Source: Zeimonas sp036675585 (GTDB lineage Bacteria > Pseudomonadota > Gammaproteobacteria > Burkholderiales > Burkholderiaceae_E). Taken from it: a stretch of 15,442 nt of DNA. The stretch spans positions 1-15,442 of the forward strand of contig JAKFES010000306.1 in NCBI GenBank assembly GCA_036675585.1, given 5' to 3'. Position 1 is the first letter of the stretch; every line of letters begins with the position of its first letter. Shown here piece after piece: positions 5,118-12,244 of this stretch. The notes under the pieces are model-generated. The model was not told the origin of the DNA, searched no databases, and was given only the letters and a program-made list of their open reading frames with translations. The position numbers and the translations under genes were made by a program.

Positions 5118-6839
5118 GTGCGGATCCTCGTCACCGACGCGCACGAAATGGCCGCACTGGGCGCGATCCGCTCGCTCGGCCGCGCCGGGCACGCGGTGAC
5201 CGGGGCGCTCCCGTACGACCGTCCGCTGCCCGCGGCCGCCTGGTCGCGCTTCTGCTCGCGCATCGAACGCTCGCCCGATCCGTGGCGCGAGCAGTCGTCG
5301 TTCCGCACCTGGCTGCTCGAGTGCGCGGCGCGACACGACGTCGTCCTTCCATTGTCCGAAGCGGCGCTGCTCGGCGCCGCTGCCGTCGCCCGATCGCTGC
5401 CCGCGGGGGTGACGGCGGCGATCCCGCCCGCGGCGTCGCTGCCCGCCGTGCTGAGCAAGCGGATCGCGACCGCGCGGGCGCTCGAGCTGGGCATCGAATG
5501 CGCGCCGACGGCGTTCTCGGTCGACGCGACGCAGGCGCTGCGCCCGCCCTACGTCGTGCGCACCGACAATCGCCTCGACGGCGAGCGCTATCGCAAGGGC
5601 GAGACGCGGTTCGTCGCGAACCGCGCGGACCTGCTCGACGCGATCGACGAGCTCGACGAGCGCGGAGACGCATGGATCGTGCAGGAGCGCATCGCAGGCT
5701 ACGGCGTCGGCGCCTTCGTGCTGCGCCATGCGCGAGGCACGCGGCTCGCTTTCGCACACCGGCGACTGCACGAGGTCCCGTTCAGCGGCGGCTGGTCGGC
5801 GCTGCGAACCAGCGTCGCCGCGCCCGAGCTCGTCGGGCAGGCCGAGCGGCTGCTCGACGCGATCGGATTCGAGGGCGCCGCGATGGTCGAGTTCCGGGTG
5901 TCGGCCGCCGACGGACGCGCGCGCTTCGTCGAGATCAACGGCCGATTGTGGGGCTCGCTCGCGCTCGCGCTGCACGCCGGCGTCGATTTCCCGGCGGCGC
6001 TGGTCGACTGCCTCGCCGGGCGGGCGCCCGCGCCGCGCCCGTCCTCGTATCCGGTCGGGCTGCAGTGCCGCAACGTCGTCCCCGGCGAGATCGAGTACCT
6101 GTCGTCGGTGCTCAAGGCAGGGCGCGACGTCGACGGGGTGGCACCGCCGCCGAAGCTCGCGTCGATCGTCGAATGCCTGCGGCTGTTCCTCGATCCGCGC
6201 ATCCGCTACGACGTGTTCTGGCCGGGCGATCCGCTGCCCGCCGTCGGCCAGGCGTGGGTGGCTGCCCGCGCCTACGGGGGCGCCGCGATCGGCAAGCTGC
6301 GGCGCAAGGTGCGGCGCACCGAAGGGGTGGCTCGATTGCGCCGTGCCGAGCGCGGGCGACGTCCGGTGCTCGACTCGGTGCTGTTCGTGTGCCACGGGAA
6401 CGTCTGTCGCAGCGCCTTCGCCGAGCGGTACTGGAACGAGCGGCACGGCGACGCCGGGCGTGCGCGCTCGGCGGGCCTGCACGTCAGGGCGCCGCGCGCC
6501 CCGCCGCGCCGGCTGCAGGCGATCGCCACGCGATTCGGCGTCGACCTCGCCGGGCATCGTTCCCGGGCGCTCGACGCCGAGGCGATTCGCGCGGCCAGCG
6601 CGGTGTTCGTCATGGACGCGGCCAACGTCGAGGAACTGCACGGGCGCCATCCGGAGATCGCCTCGAAGACGTGGTTGCTCGGCCGCTTCGCCGGCGTTAC
6701 CGAGATCGCCGATCCGTGGGGCGAGCCCGACGATGCGTTCGTCCGATGCTGCGAGCTCGTCGCGCGCGCGCTCGATGCACTCGCCGAGCCGCGCGACGCG
6801 TCCGCTGCCGACGTCGTGCAACCCGTGTCTGCGCGTTGA
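5118..6839 (+). CDS. Fusion protein: ATP-grasp ligase domain + low-molecular-weight protein tyrosine phosphatase
   Basis: A 573-residue protein from GTG 5118. Residues ~1-395 form a pre-ATP-grasp and ATP-grasp ligase: MRILVTDAHEMAALGAIRSL, VLSKRIATARALELGI, PYVVRTDNRLDGERYRKGE, WIVQERIAGYGVGAF, and the Mg/ATP-binding pair GFEGAAMVEFR (Glu258) and RFVEINGRLWGSLALA (Glu272, Asn274). Residues ~418-560 are a low-molecular-weight tyrosine phosphatase: VLFVCHGNVCRSAFAE has the C(X)5R loop (Cys425, Arg431, Ser432), and IADPWGEPDDAF supplies the general acid Asp532. The Pro usually after CRS is Ala. ATP-grasp ligases join a carboxylate to an amine or thiol; the phosphatase resembles Wzb/Etp regulators of exopolysaccharide kinases. 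The gene follows the deacetylase with a 1-nt gap, so a role in polysaccharide decoration is inferred. The ligase substrate is unknown. Confidence 0.9.
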   Translation: MRILVTDAHEMAALGAIRSLGRAGHAVTGALPYDRPLPAAAWSRFCSRIERSPDPWREQSSFRTWLLECAARHDVVLPLSEAALLGAAAVARSLPAGVTAAIPPAASLPAVLSKRIATARALELGIECAPTAFSVDATQALRPPYVVRTDNRLDGERYRKGETRFVANRADLLDAIDELDERGDAWIVQERIAGYGVGAFVLRHARGTRLAFAHRRLHEVPFSGGWSALRTSVAAPELVGQAERLLDAIGFEGAAMVEFRVSAADGRARFVEINGRLWGSLALALHAGVDFPAALVDCLAGRAPAPRPSSYPVGLQCRNVVPGEIEYLSSVLKAGRDVDGVAPPPKLASIVECLRLFLDPRIRYDVFWPGDPLPAVGQAWVAARAYGGAAIGKLRRKVRRTEGVARLRRAERGRRPVLDSVLFVCHGNVCRSAFAERYWNERHGDAGRARSAGLHVRAPRAPPRRLQAIATRFGVDLAGHRSRALDAEAIRAASAVFVMDAANVEELHGRHPEIASKTWLLGRFAGVTEIADPWGEPDDAFVRCCELVARALDALAEPRDASAADVVQPVSAR

Positions 6840-6850
6840 GCGGCGGGGGG

Positions 6851-6856
6851 TACGAT
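6851..6856 (+). promoter_or_regulatory. -10-like box for a leaderless methyltransferase transcript
   Basis: GGGG-TACGAT ends 6 nt before GTG 6863, so transcription would begin at or within a base or two of the start codon. No matching -35 is evident. Confidence 0.35.
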
Positions 6857-6862
6857 GCGGTC

Positions 6863-7615
6863 GTGATCCCGACGTTCCGCGACCATTTCTCGACCGTCGC
6901 CGCCGACTACGCCGATACGCGCCCGACCTACCCGCCCGGGCTGTTCGACTGGCTCGCGCGGCAGTGCGCGGCGCGCGAGTTCGCATGGGATTGCGGCGCG
7001 GGCAGCGGGCAGGCGTCGATCGAGCTCGCCGAGCGCTTCGCGCAGGTCGTTGCCACCGATGCGAGCGCCGCGCAGATCGCGCAGGCGACGCCGCATCCGC
7101 GCGTCGAGTACCGGGTCGCACCGGCCGAGCGAAGCGGGCTCGCCGATCGGTGCGCCGATCTCGTCACCGTCGCGCAGGCGCTGCACTGGTTCGATCTCGA
7201 ACGCTTCTACGCCGAGGTGCGTCGTGTCGCCAAACCGGCGGCCGTGCTCGCGGCGTGGACCTACGGCCCGCTGCACGTGGAAGGCGATGCGCTCGACGCG
7301 CTCGTGCAGCGGTTTCGCGCCGACATGGCGCCGTGGTGGCCCGAAGAGCGGCGTCACGTCGAGAACGGCTATCGCGAGCTCGCTTTTCCGTTCGAGCGCA
7401 TCGCGGCGCCGTCGTTCTCGATCGACGTGCGGTGGAACGCGGATCGTTTGCTCGGTTACTTCCGCAGCTGGTCTTCGGTGGTCCGGTTCCGCCAGGCGCG
7501 CGCGCTCGATCCGGTCGACGAGATCGAACCGTCGCTGCGCGCGCAATGGGGTGCACCGTCGACGCTCCGATCGGTGCGCTGGCCGCTCGCGCTGCTCGCG
7601 GGACGCGTAGCCTGA
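6863..7615 (+). CDS. Class I SAM-dependent methyltransferase (Methyltransf_11/25 type)
   Basis: A 250-residue cytosolic methyltransferase. FRDHFSTVAADYADTRPTYP at 5-24 is the typical N-terminus of this subgroup. WDCGAGSGQASIELAE is motif I (SAM glycine loop), VVATDAS holds the acidic ribose-binding residue of motif II, and VTVAQALHWFDLERFYAEV is the motif IV-V region. WTYGPLHVEGD and RSWSSVVRFRQA follow in the cap region. It resembles the proteins loosely annotated as trans-aconitate methyltransferase-like; the true acceptor cannot be read from sequence. The GTG at 6863 (MIPTFRDHF) is preceded by TACGAT at 6851-6856, only 6 nt away, with no clear ribosome site, which suggests a leaderless start. 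A TTG at 6836 overlapping the previous stop is an alternative. It lies 23 nt after the ATP-grasp/phosphatase gene. Confidence 0.85.
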   Translation: MIPTFRDHFSTVAADYADTRPTYPPGLFDWLARQCAAREFAWDCGAGSGQASIELAERFAQVVATDASAAQIAQATPHPRVEYRVAPAERSGLADRCADLVTVAQALHWFDLERFYAEVRRVAKPAAVLAAWTYGPLHVEGDALDALVQRFRADMAPWWPEERRHVENGYRELAFPFERIAAPSFSIDVRWNADRLLGYFRSWSSVVRFRQARALDPVDEIEPSLRAQWGAPSTLRSVRWPLALLAGRVA

Positions 7616-7638
7616 TCCGCAGCGCCGGATCGTTCGGG

Positions 7639-7644
7639 TAGCAT
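7639..7644 (+). promoter_or_regulatory. -10-like box for a leaderless tetR transcript
   Basis: GGG-TAGCAT ends 8 nt before ATG 7653, and there is no Shine-Dalgarno sequence between them. This repeats the layout seen at the methyltransferase 0.8 kb upstream. No convincing -35 is present. Confidence 0.4.
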
Positions 7645-7652
7645 TGCCCGCC

Positions 7653-8300
7653 ATGGCAACCCGCGCCCGAAGCCGTAGCGCCGTCACGCGCGATCCCGAA
7701 GCGACGCAGGAAGCGATTCTCGCCGCGGCCACGCACGAGTTCGCGCGCCACGGGCTCGACGGCGCACGCGTCGACCGGATCGCGGCGCGCGCGAACGTCA
7801 ACAAGCGGATGCTGTACTACTACTTCGGGCAGAAGGACGCGCTGTTCCTGGCCGTGCTCGAAGGCGCCTATCGCCGCATCCGTGCCGAAGAGCACCAGCT
7901 GAACCTCGAGCGCGTCGAGCCGACCGAGGCGATCCGGCGCCTGATCGCGTTCACCTGGGATTACTACATCGCGAACCCCGAGTTCCTTACGCTGCTCAAC
8001 ACCGAGAACCTGCACCGCGCGAAACACCTGAGGAAGTCCTCGATGGTGCGAACGCTGCATTCGCCGTTCGTGGCGCTGATCGCCGAGGTGCTCGAGCGCG
8101 GGCGCAAGGCCGGGGTGTTCCGCGCCGGCGTCGACCCGGTGCAGCTGTACATCTCGATCGCCGGCCTGTCGTATTTCTACCTGAGCAATTCGTTCACGTT
8201 GTCGACGGTGTTCGACCGGGATCTGCTTTCGCCGAAGGCGAAGGTCGAGCGCCTGTCGCACATGACCGATCTCGTGCTCGGGTACCTGGTGCGCGACTGA
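7653..8300 (+). CDS. TetR family transcriptional regulator, RutR/YcdC-like
   Basis: A 215-residue one-component regulator. The N-terminal DNA-binding domain reads ATQEAILAAATHEFARHGLD (helix 1), then VDRIAARANVNKRMLYYYF (helix-turn-helix) and GQKDALFLAVLE. The ligand domain ends with LSNSFTLSTVFDRDLLSP and MTDLVLGYLVRD, a pattern typical of RutR/YcdC-type C-terminal domains. RutR in Escherichia coli senses pyrimidines; the ligand here is unknown. ATG 7653 is preferred over ATG 7644 because a -10-like TAGCAT occupies 7639-7644. The gene converges on the ABC transporter operon. It is the only regulator in the window, and palindromes of RutR-operator geometry occur in three promoters to its right. 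It is therefore the inferred repressor of that system. No operator is visible at its own promoter. Confidence 0.93.
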   Translation: MATRARSRSAVTRDPEATQEAILAAATHEFARHGLDGARVDRIAARANVNKRMLYYYFGQKDALFLAVLEGAYRRIRAEEHQLNLERVEPTEAIRRLIAFTWDYYIANPEFLTLLNTENLHRAKHLRKSSMVRTLHSPFVALIAEVLERGRKAGVFRAGVDPVQLYISIAGLSYFYLSNSFTLSTVFDRDLLSPKAKVERLSHMTDLVLGYLVRD

Positions 8301-8304
8301 GAGC

Positions 8305-8336
8305 GCGTCGCCGCGCACGCCGGCAAGCGGCGGCGC
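8305..8336. terminator. Hairpin between the convergent tetR and ABC ATPase genes
   Basis: GCGTCGCCGC (8305-8314) pairs with GCGGCGGCGC (8327-8336) over 10 bp, including one G-T wobble, with a 12-nt loop. It fills almost exactly the 37-bp gap between the two converging stop codons, so it could stop transcription from both sides. A T-run is lacking. Confidence 0.5.
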
Positions 8337-8337
8337 C

Positions 8338-9105
8338 TCACTCCATGCCGAGCAGCTTGTAGATGCGGCGCGTGTACGCGCCGAAGCGTTCGTGCGTCTT
8401 GATGTCGAGCGTGCGCGGGCGGGGCAGGTCGATCTCGAAATTGTCGGCCATGCGAGCCGGGCCCGCCGTGAACACGACGACGCGCGTACCGAGGAAGACG
8501 GCCTCCGAGATGCCGTGCGTGACGAAGACGATGGTCTTGCCCGATTCCTTCCAGATGCGCAGCAGCTCGAGGTTCATCTTCTCGCGCGTCAACGCGTCGA
8601 GTGCGCCGAACGGCTCGTCCATCAGCACCAGCTTCGGGTCGTGCACCAGCGCGCGCGCGATCGCCGCACGCTGCTGCATCCCGCCCGAGAGCTCGTACGG
8701 ATACTTGTCCTCGTAGCCCTCGAGCCCGACGAGCGCGAGCAGCGCGCGCCCGCGCTCGCGCGACTCGGCCATCGGCAGCCCGAGCAGCTCGGCCGGCAGC
8801 AGCACGTTGTCGAGGATGCGCCGCCACTTCAGCAGCAGCGGGGCCTGGAACACCATGCCGATGTCGCGCGCCGGGTCGAACGGGTGCGTGGCCGATCCGA
8901 TCCGCACTTCGCCGCCGTCGTGCGGGTGCAGCCCCGCGAGCACCTTGAGCAGCGTCGACTTGCCGCATCCGGAGGGCCCGACCAGCGACACCAGCTCGCC
9001 GGGCTGCACGTCGAAGGTCGCGTCGGAGATCGCCAGGTGTTCGGCGCGGCCGGTGCGGTAGACCTTGCGCACCCCGGCGAGGTGGATGAAAGGCTCCGTG
9101 GTCAT
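8338..9105 (-). CDS. ABC transporter ATP-binding protein, nitrate/sulfonate/taurine (SsuB/TauB) type
   Basis: A 255-residue cytoplasmic ATPase that powers uptake with the adjacent permease. Walker A is GPSGCGKST (43-51). The Q-loop is VFQAP, the signature LSGGMQQR (139-146) and Walker B LVLMDEP (159-165). These are followed by the D-loop GALD and the switch His197 in FVTHG. The ending FEIDLPRPRTLDIKT is characteristic of the SsuB/TauB/NrtD subgroup. ATG 9105 overlaps the permease stop as ATGA, indicating translational coupling; the frame remains open further upstream only as a shadow of the permease. It is the last gene of the lyase-permease-ATPase operon. The substrate cannot be told from the ATPase. 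Confidence 0.95.
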   Translation of the reverse strand: MTTEPFIHLAGVRKVYRTGRAEHLAISDATFDVQPGELVSLVGPSGCGKSTLLKVLAGLHPHDGGEVRIGSATHPFDPARDIGMVFQAPLLLKWRRILDNVLLPAELLGLPMAESRERGRALLALVGLEGYEDKYPYELSGGMQQRAAIARALVHDPKLVLMDEPFGALDALTREKMNLELLRIWKESGKTIVFVTHGISEAVFLGTRVVVFTAGPARMADNFEIDLPRPRTLDIKTHERFGAYTRRIYKLLGME

Positions 9106-9872
9106 CCGATGCGAGCGTCCTTCGGAACGAACAGGCGTTCGAGCAGCAGGACGAGCCCGTACAGCACCATGCCCAGCAGCGTGATCAGCAGCACCGCCAT
9201 GAACATCGCCGGCGTGTCGAGCGTGACCTGTACCTGCAGCATCAGGTAGCCCAGGCCCTTGTCGGAGCCGAGGAACTCGCCGACGATCGCGCCGGCGACG
9301 GCGAGGATCGCGGCGACCTTCATGCCGGCGAAGATGTACGGCAGCGATCCGGGCAACTGGATCTTCGTGAACAGCTGCCAGCGCGTTCCGCGCAGCGAAC
9401 GCACGAGATCGAGCAGTTCGGGCTCGATCTCGCGCAACCCGCGCGCGGTCGTGAGCAGGATCGGGAACACCGCGATCGAGAACGCCATCACCGTGTTGGG
9501 GAACACGCCGTACTTGAACCAGACGATGATCAGCGGGCCGAGCGCGACCTTCGGGATCATGTTCAGCGTCACGATGACCGGCAGCAGCAGCGCTTCGAGC
9601 GTGCGCGACCAGGTGAACACGAGCGCGAGCACGACGCCGATGACGAGCGCGAGCAGGTAGCCGCCGAAGATCTCGGTGCCGGTGACGAGGATGTTGGCCC
9701 ACCAGTCGTAGTTCGGCGAGAGCAGCGCCTGGAAGGTCGCGCCCGGCGAGGGCATCACGAACTTCGGCACGTCGCCGAGCCGCACGAACAGATACCAGGC
9801 GAGGAGCAGGACGAGGTGCGCGAGGATCGCCAGCGTGTAGCGGCCGACCGCGGCGCCGGTGCGGTCGTTCAT
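9102..9872 (-). CDS. ABC transporter permease, SsuC/TauC type
   Basis: A 256-residue inner-membrane permease of the BPD_transp_1 fold with about six hydrophobic spans, starting at YTLAILAHLVLLLAWYLFV. FVMPSPGATF in the N-terminal periplasmic stretch is typical of SsuC-like permeases. The EAA loop that docks the ATPase is LLDLVRSLRGTRWQLFTKIQLPGSLPYIF (about residues 153-181), with the conserved glycine in SLRGT. LAVAGAIVGEFLGSDKGLGYL near the C-terminus is also a family hallmark. ATG 9872 follows the lyase stop by 13 nt and shares 4 nt with the ATPase start. It works with the ATPase and the divergently encoded periplasmic binding protein as one importer. Confidence 0.95.
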   Translation of the reverse strand: MNDRTGAAVGRYTLAILAHLVLLLAWYLFVRLGDVPKFVMPSPGATFQALLSPNYDWWANILVTGTEIFGGYLLALVIGVVLALVFTWSRTLEALLLPVIVTLNMIPKVALGPLIIVWFKYGVFPNTVMAFSIAVFPILLTTARGLREIEPELLDLVRSLRGTRWQLFTKIQLPGSLPYIFAGMKVAAILAVAGAIVGEFLGSDKGLGYLMLQVQVTLDTPAMFMAVLLITLLGMVLYGLVLLLERLFVPKDARIG

Positions 9873-9885
9873 CGCCGGGTCGCGC

Positions 9886-10947
9886 TCACGAGAGCCATCG
9901 GTTCAGGTTCGCCGCCACGAACGCGTCGTCGCACAGGTCGGCGTGGTCGCGGTACACGCGGTCGATTTCCCCGGCCTGCCCGGGCGACAGCGACTCGCAG
10001 GGGTCCAGGCACCAGGTACCGGCGAGCAGCCCCTGGCGGCGCAGCACCTCGTGGCAGCCGGGAATGCAGCCGGCGAACGCGTGGGCGACGTCGAAGAACG
10101 CGCTGTTGCAGTCGGTCACGCGCGAATCGAGGGCGAGCAGTTCGGCGTCGACGCGCTGCGCGGCGATCGCGCCGTGGATGCGATCGAGCAGCTCGACCGC
10201 GTTCCTCGTCCACACGCTCCAATGGCCGAGCAGGCCGCCGCGGATGCGAACCGTGACGTCCTCGCCGTCGCGGCGAACGCGAAACGGCGCGAGCAGGTCG
10301 AGCACGATGTGATCGTCGTTTCCCGTATAGAGCGCAACGCGGTCTTCGGCGCGGGCGGCAACGACGCCGCGGATCACGTCGAGCGTACGGTAGCGATCGA
10401 AGGGTGCCATCTTGATCGCGACCACGTTGTCGATCGACGCGAAGCGCCGCCAGAACTCGGCGGGCAGCGCGATGCCGCCGACCGCCGTCTGCAGGTAGAA
10501 GCCGACGAGCGGAATCACCCGGGCGATCGCCTCGCAATGGGCGACGAGTTCGTCGATCGTCGCGCCTTTCATCGCGCCGAGCGAGAGCAGCCCTGCGTGG
10601 TATCCGTGCGAGAGCGCGATGCGCGCCTCGCCGATCGCCTGCTCGGTGCGGCCGGCGAGTCCGGCGAGCATCACGAGCGGTCGTTCGGTCCATTCGCGCG
10701 CGCTGCGGGCGGCGAGCTCGAGCACCGGTTCGTACAGCCCGACGTCGCGGATCGCGAACTGCGTCGAGTGCACGCCGACGGCGAGTCCGCCGCTGCCCGC
10801 ATCGATGTAGTAGCGGGTGAGCGCGCGCTGGCGCACCGGGTCGAGCTTGCGCGACGCGTCGAGCGCGAGCGGATGCGCCGGGATCACCGTCCCGCGCTGC
10901 AACGCGGCGAGGACTTCGGCGGGCCATTCCGACCGGTGAAGCGACAT
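9886..10947 (-). CDS. Dihydrodipicolinate synthase (DapA)-family lyase/aldolase with atypical active-site loop
   Basis: A 353-residue protein, longer than the usual ~300. The Schiff-base lysine is Lys179 in NVVAIKMAPFD, and Tyr151 in VGFYLQTAVGG matches the catalytic tyrosine. VMLAGLAGRTEQAI resembles the family strand after the active-site loop. The canonical GTTGE loop is replaced by GVHSTQF (58-64). A cysteine-bearing C-terminal extension (VTDCNSAFF, FAGCIPGCHE, TWCLDPCES, LCDDAF) lies beyond the barrel. Family members cleave or condense 2-keto acids (dihydrodipicolinate, sialic acid, ketodeoxy sugar acids, hydroxybenzylidene-pyruvates). The altered loop argues against lysine biosynthesis. 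It is the first gene of the operon with the permease and ATPase, so it probably acts on the imported compound or its product. No Shine-Dalgarno sequence is clear at ATG 10947. Confidence 0.82.
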   Translation of the reverse strand: MSLHRSEWPAEVLAALQRGTVIPAHPLALDASRKLDPVRQRALTRYYIDAGSGGLAVGVHSTQFAIRDVGLYEPVLELAARSAREWTERPLVMLAGLAGRTEQAIGEARIALSHGYHAGLLSLGAMKGATIDELVAHCEAIARVIPLVGFYLQTAVGGIALPAEFWRRFASIDNVVAIKMAPFDRYRTLDVIRGVVAARAEDRVALYTGNDDHIVLDLLAPFRVRRDGEDVTVRIRGGLLGHWSVWTRNAVELLDRIHGAIAAQRVDAELLALDSRVTDCNSAFFDVAHAFAGCIPGCHEVLRRQGLLAGTWCLDPCESLSPGQAGEIDRVYRDHADLCDDAFVAANLNRWLS

Positions 10948-11178
10948 GGCGGGAAAATGCGGAAAAACGTACGGAACGATACGGGAAAGTGCCGAGGGCG
11001 GGCGCGTTTGCGCGAAGCGGTTCGCCGAAGCGATTCGGAGCTAATATCCCACTGGATTGTAACCAGGCAGTTAATTTACTCTAGCGCAGCGGCGCCGGGG
11101 CGTCAAACCCGTCGCCGGGATCGCGCTGCGGCAACGGAAAGCTGCCGATCGGAATCGGTTGACCAACGAGGAGAGAGC
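10948..11178. other. Divergent intergenic region upstream of the ABC substrate-binding gene
   Basis: It is one of the few AT-richer stretches in the window and holds the promoters and operator described above. The binding-protein mRNA would have a leader of about 125 nt from the TAATAT box. TTGACCAA at 11159-11166 near the ribosome site is a lone RutR-like half-site. I see no coding frame. Confidence 0.5.
11042..11074. promoter_or_regulatory. Divergent promoter and operator between the lyase-ABC operon and the binding-protein gene
   Basis: TAATAT (11042-11047, plus) is a good -10 for the binding-protein gene, though its -35 is weak. TACAAT (11056-11061, minus) is a good -10 for the lyase operon. 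GTAACC-AGGC-AGTTAA at 11059-11074 matches the TTAACC-N4-GGTTAA palindrome at 10 of 12 positions. It lies just downstream of the plus -10 and over the minus -10, so one bound repressor could silence both directions. Confidence 0.5.
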
Positions 11179-12171
11179 ATGAACCTGCGAACAATGACGA
11201 GTGCGGCCGTCGCGGCGGCGGCGCTCGCGACGTCCCCGGCGATGGCCCAGCAGGAGCTGGATTTCGTCCTGAACTGGGTGCCGGGCGGAGACCACGCGCC
11301 GTACTACTACGCCAAGCAACTCGGCTGGTACGCGAAGGAAGGCATCGAACTCAATCTCGAGCCCGGCAAGGGCTCCGCGCTCGCCACGCAGAAAGTCGGT
11401 GCGGGCGCGAATCCGATCGGGCTGGCCGACATGGCGGGCGTGCTGGTGGCGAAGGGCAAGGGCGCCGACACGGTCGCGGTCTACAACGTCTACGCGAATT
11501 CGCCGCAGGGGATGTACTGGCTGAAGAGCTCGGGCATCCACGGCGTCAAGGACTTCCCCGGCAAGAAGATCGGAAACCCGGCCGCCGACGGCGCGCGCGT
11601 GATGTGGCCGGCGCTGGCGAAGGCCAACGGCGTCGATCCGAAATCGGTCACCTGGGTCAACATCGATGCGAACGGCAAGCTCGCCGCGCTCAAGGCGCGG
11701 TCGGTCGACATCACGACCTCGTTCTACAACCTCCATCACGTCTTCCAGCGCGAGCTCGGCGACGACATGGGCTTTCTCGCCTGGCGCGACGCAGGGCTGA
11801 ACCCGTACGGGAATTCGATCATCGTCAACGCGAAGTTCCTCGAGGCGAACCGGCCGCTGATCGGCAAGTTCGTCAAGGTCACGCAACGCGCGTTTGCCGA
11901 GTGCGTCGAGAAGCCCGAGCCGTGCGTGCAGGCGCTGGTCGACGCCAACGGCGCGCTCAAGTTCGACAACGAGCTCGCCAACTGGAAGCTCGTCGAAGTG
12001 CTGATGAGCGACAAGTTCTCGCGTGAAGTGGCGCTCGGCATCCACGAGGACAAGCGCATGCACGACGACTACGAACTGGTGCGCGAGTACGTCGGGCTCG
12101 ACAGGACCTTCGACGTCAAGACCGTGTACACGAACGAGTTCCTCGATCGTTCGATCCGGATGCCGAAGTAG
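11179..12171 (+). CDS. ABC transporter periplasmic substrate-binding protein, NMT1/THI5 (SsuA-like) family
   Basis: A 330-residue secreted binding protein. The signal peptide is about 1-24 (MNLRTMTSAAV to SPAMAQ, signal peptidase I type; no lipobox). The mature part starts LDFVLNWVPGGDHAPYYYAK, followed by LGWYAKEGIELNLEPGKGS and ANPIGLADMAGVLVAKGKGA. Then come KDFPGKKIGNPAADGARVMW, the two-lobe crossing segment, and a long alpha-helical C-terminus with LVREYVGLDRTFDVKTVYTN. NMT1/THI5-like proteins bind pyrimidine-like thiamine precursors, sulfonates, nitriles, aromatic acids and more, so the ligand stays open. ATG 11179 has GAGGAGAG immediately upstream. It is divergent from the lyase-permease-ATPase operon and shares its operator region, so it is the ligand-recognition part of that importer. 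Confidence 0.93.
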   Translation: MNLRTMTSAAVAAAALATSPAMAQQELDFVLNWVPGGDHAPYYYAKQLGWYAKEGIELNLEPGKGSALATQKVGAGANPIGLADMAGVLVAKGKGADTVAVYNVYANSPQGMYWLKSSGIHGVKDFPGKKIGNPAADGARVMWPALAKANGVDPKSVTWVNIDANGKLAALKARSVDITTSFYNLHHVFQRELGDDMGFLAWRDAGLNPYGNSIIVNAKFLEANRPLIGKFVKVTQRAFAECVEKPEPCVQALVDANGALKFDNELANWKLVEVLMSDKFSREVALGIHEDKRMHDDYELVREYVGLDRTFDVKTVYTNEFLDRSIRMPK

Positions 12172-12244
12172 GCCCGGTCGCCGGCGCTGCCGAAACGGCG
12201 CGCCCAGCGCGCGCGGGCGCCCGCGGTACGCGGCGGCGTGGTCT
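12172..12244. terminator. Convergent intergenic spacer with GC palindromes
   Basis: Between the converging binding-protein and GNAT genes lies a perfect 14-bp palindrome, CGCGGGCGCCCGCG, at 12212-12225, plus shorter GCCG/CGGC and GCGC arms to its left. This may stop transcription from both sides, but no T-runs are present. Confidence 0.3.

Noticed and set aside
9886..10947. Lysine-pathway dapA
   Set aside because: The GTTGE substrate loop is replaced, the protein is about 50 residues too long, and it sits in an ABC-importer operon.
11159..11166. TTGACCAA near the binding-protein ribosome site as a fourth operator
   Set aside because: Only one half-site is present; the expected second half at N4 spacing reads AGGAGA.
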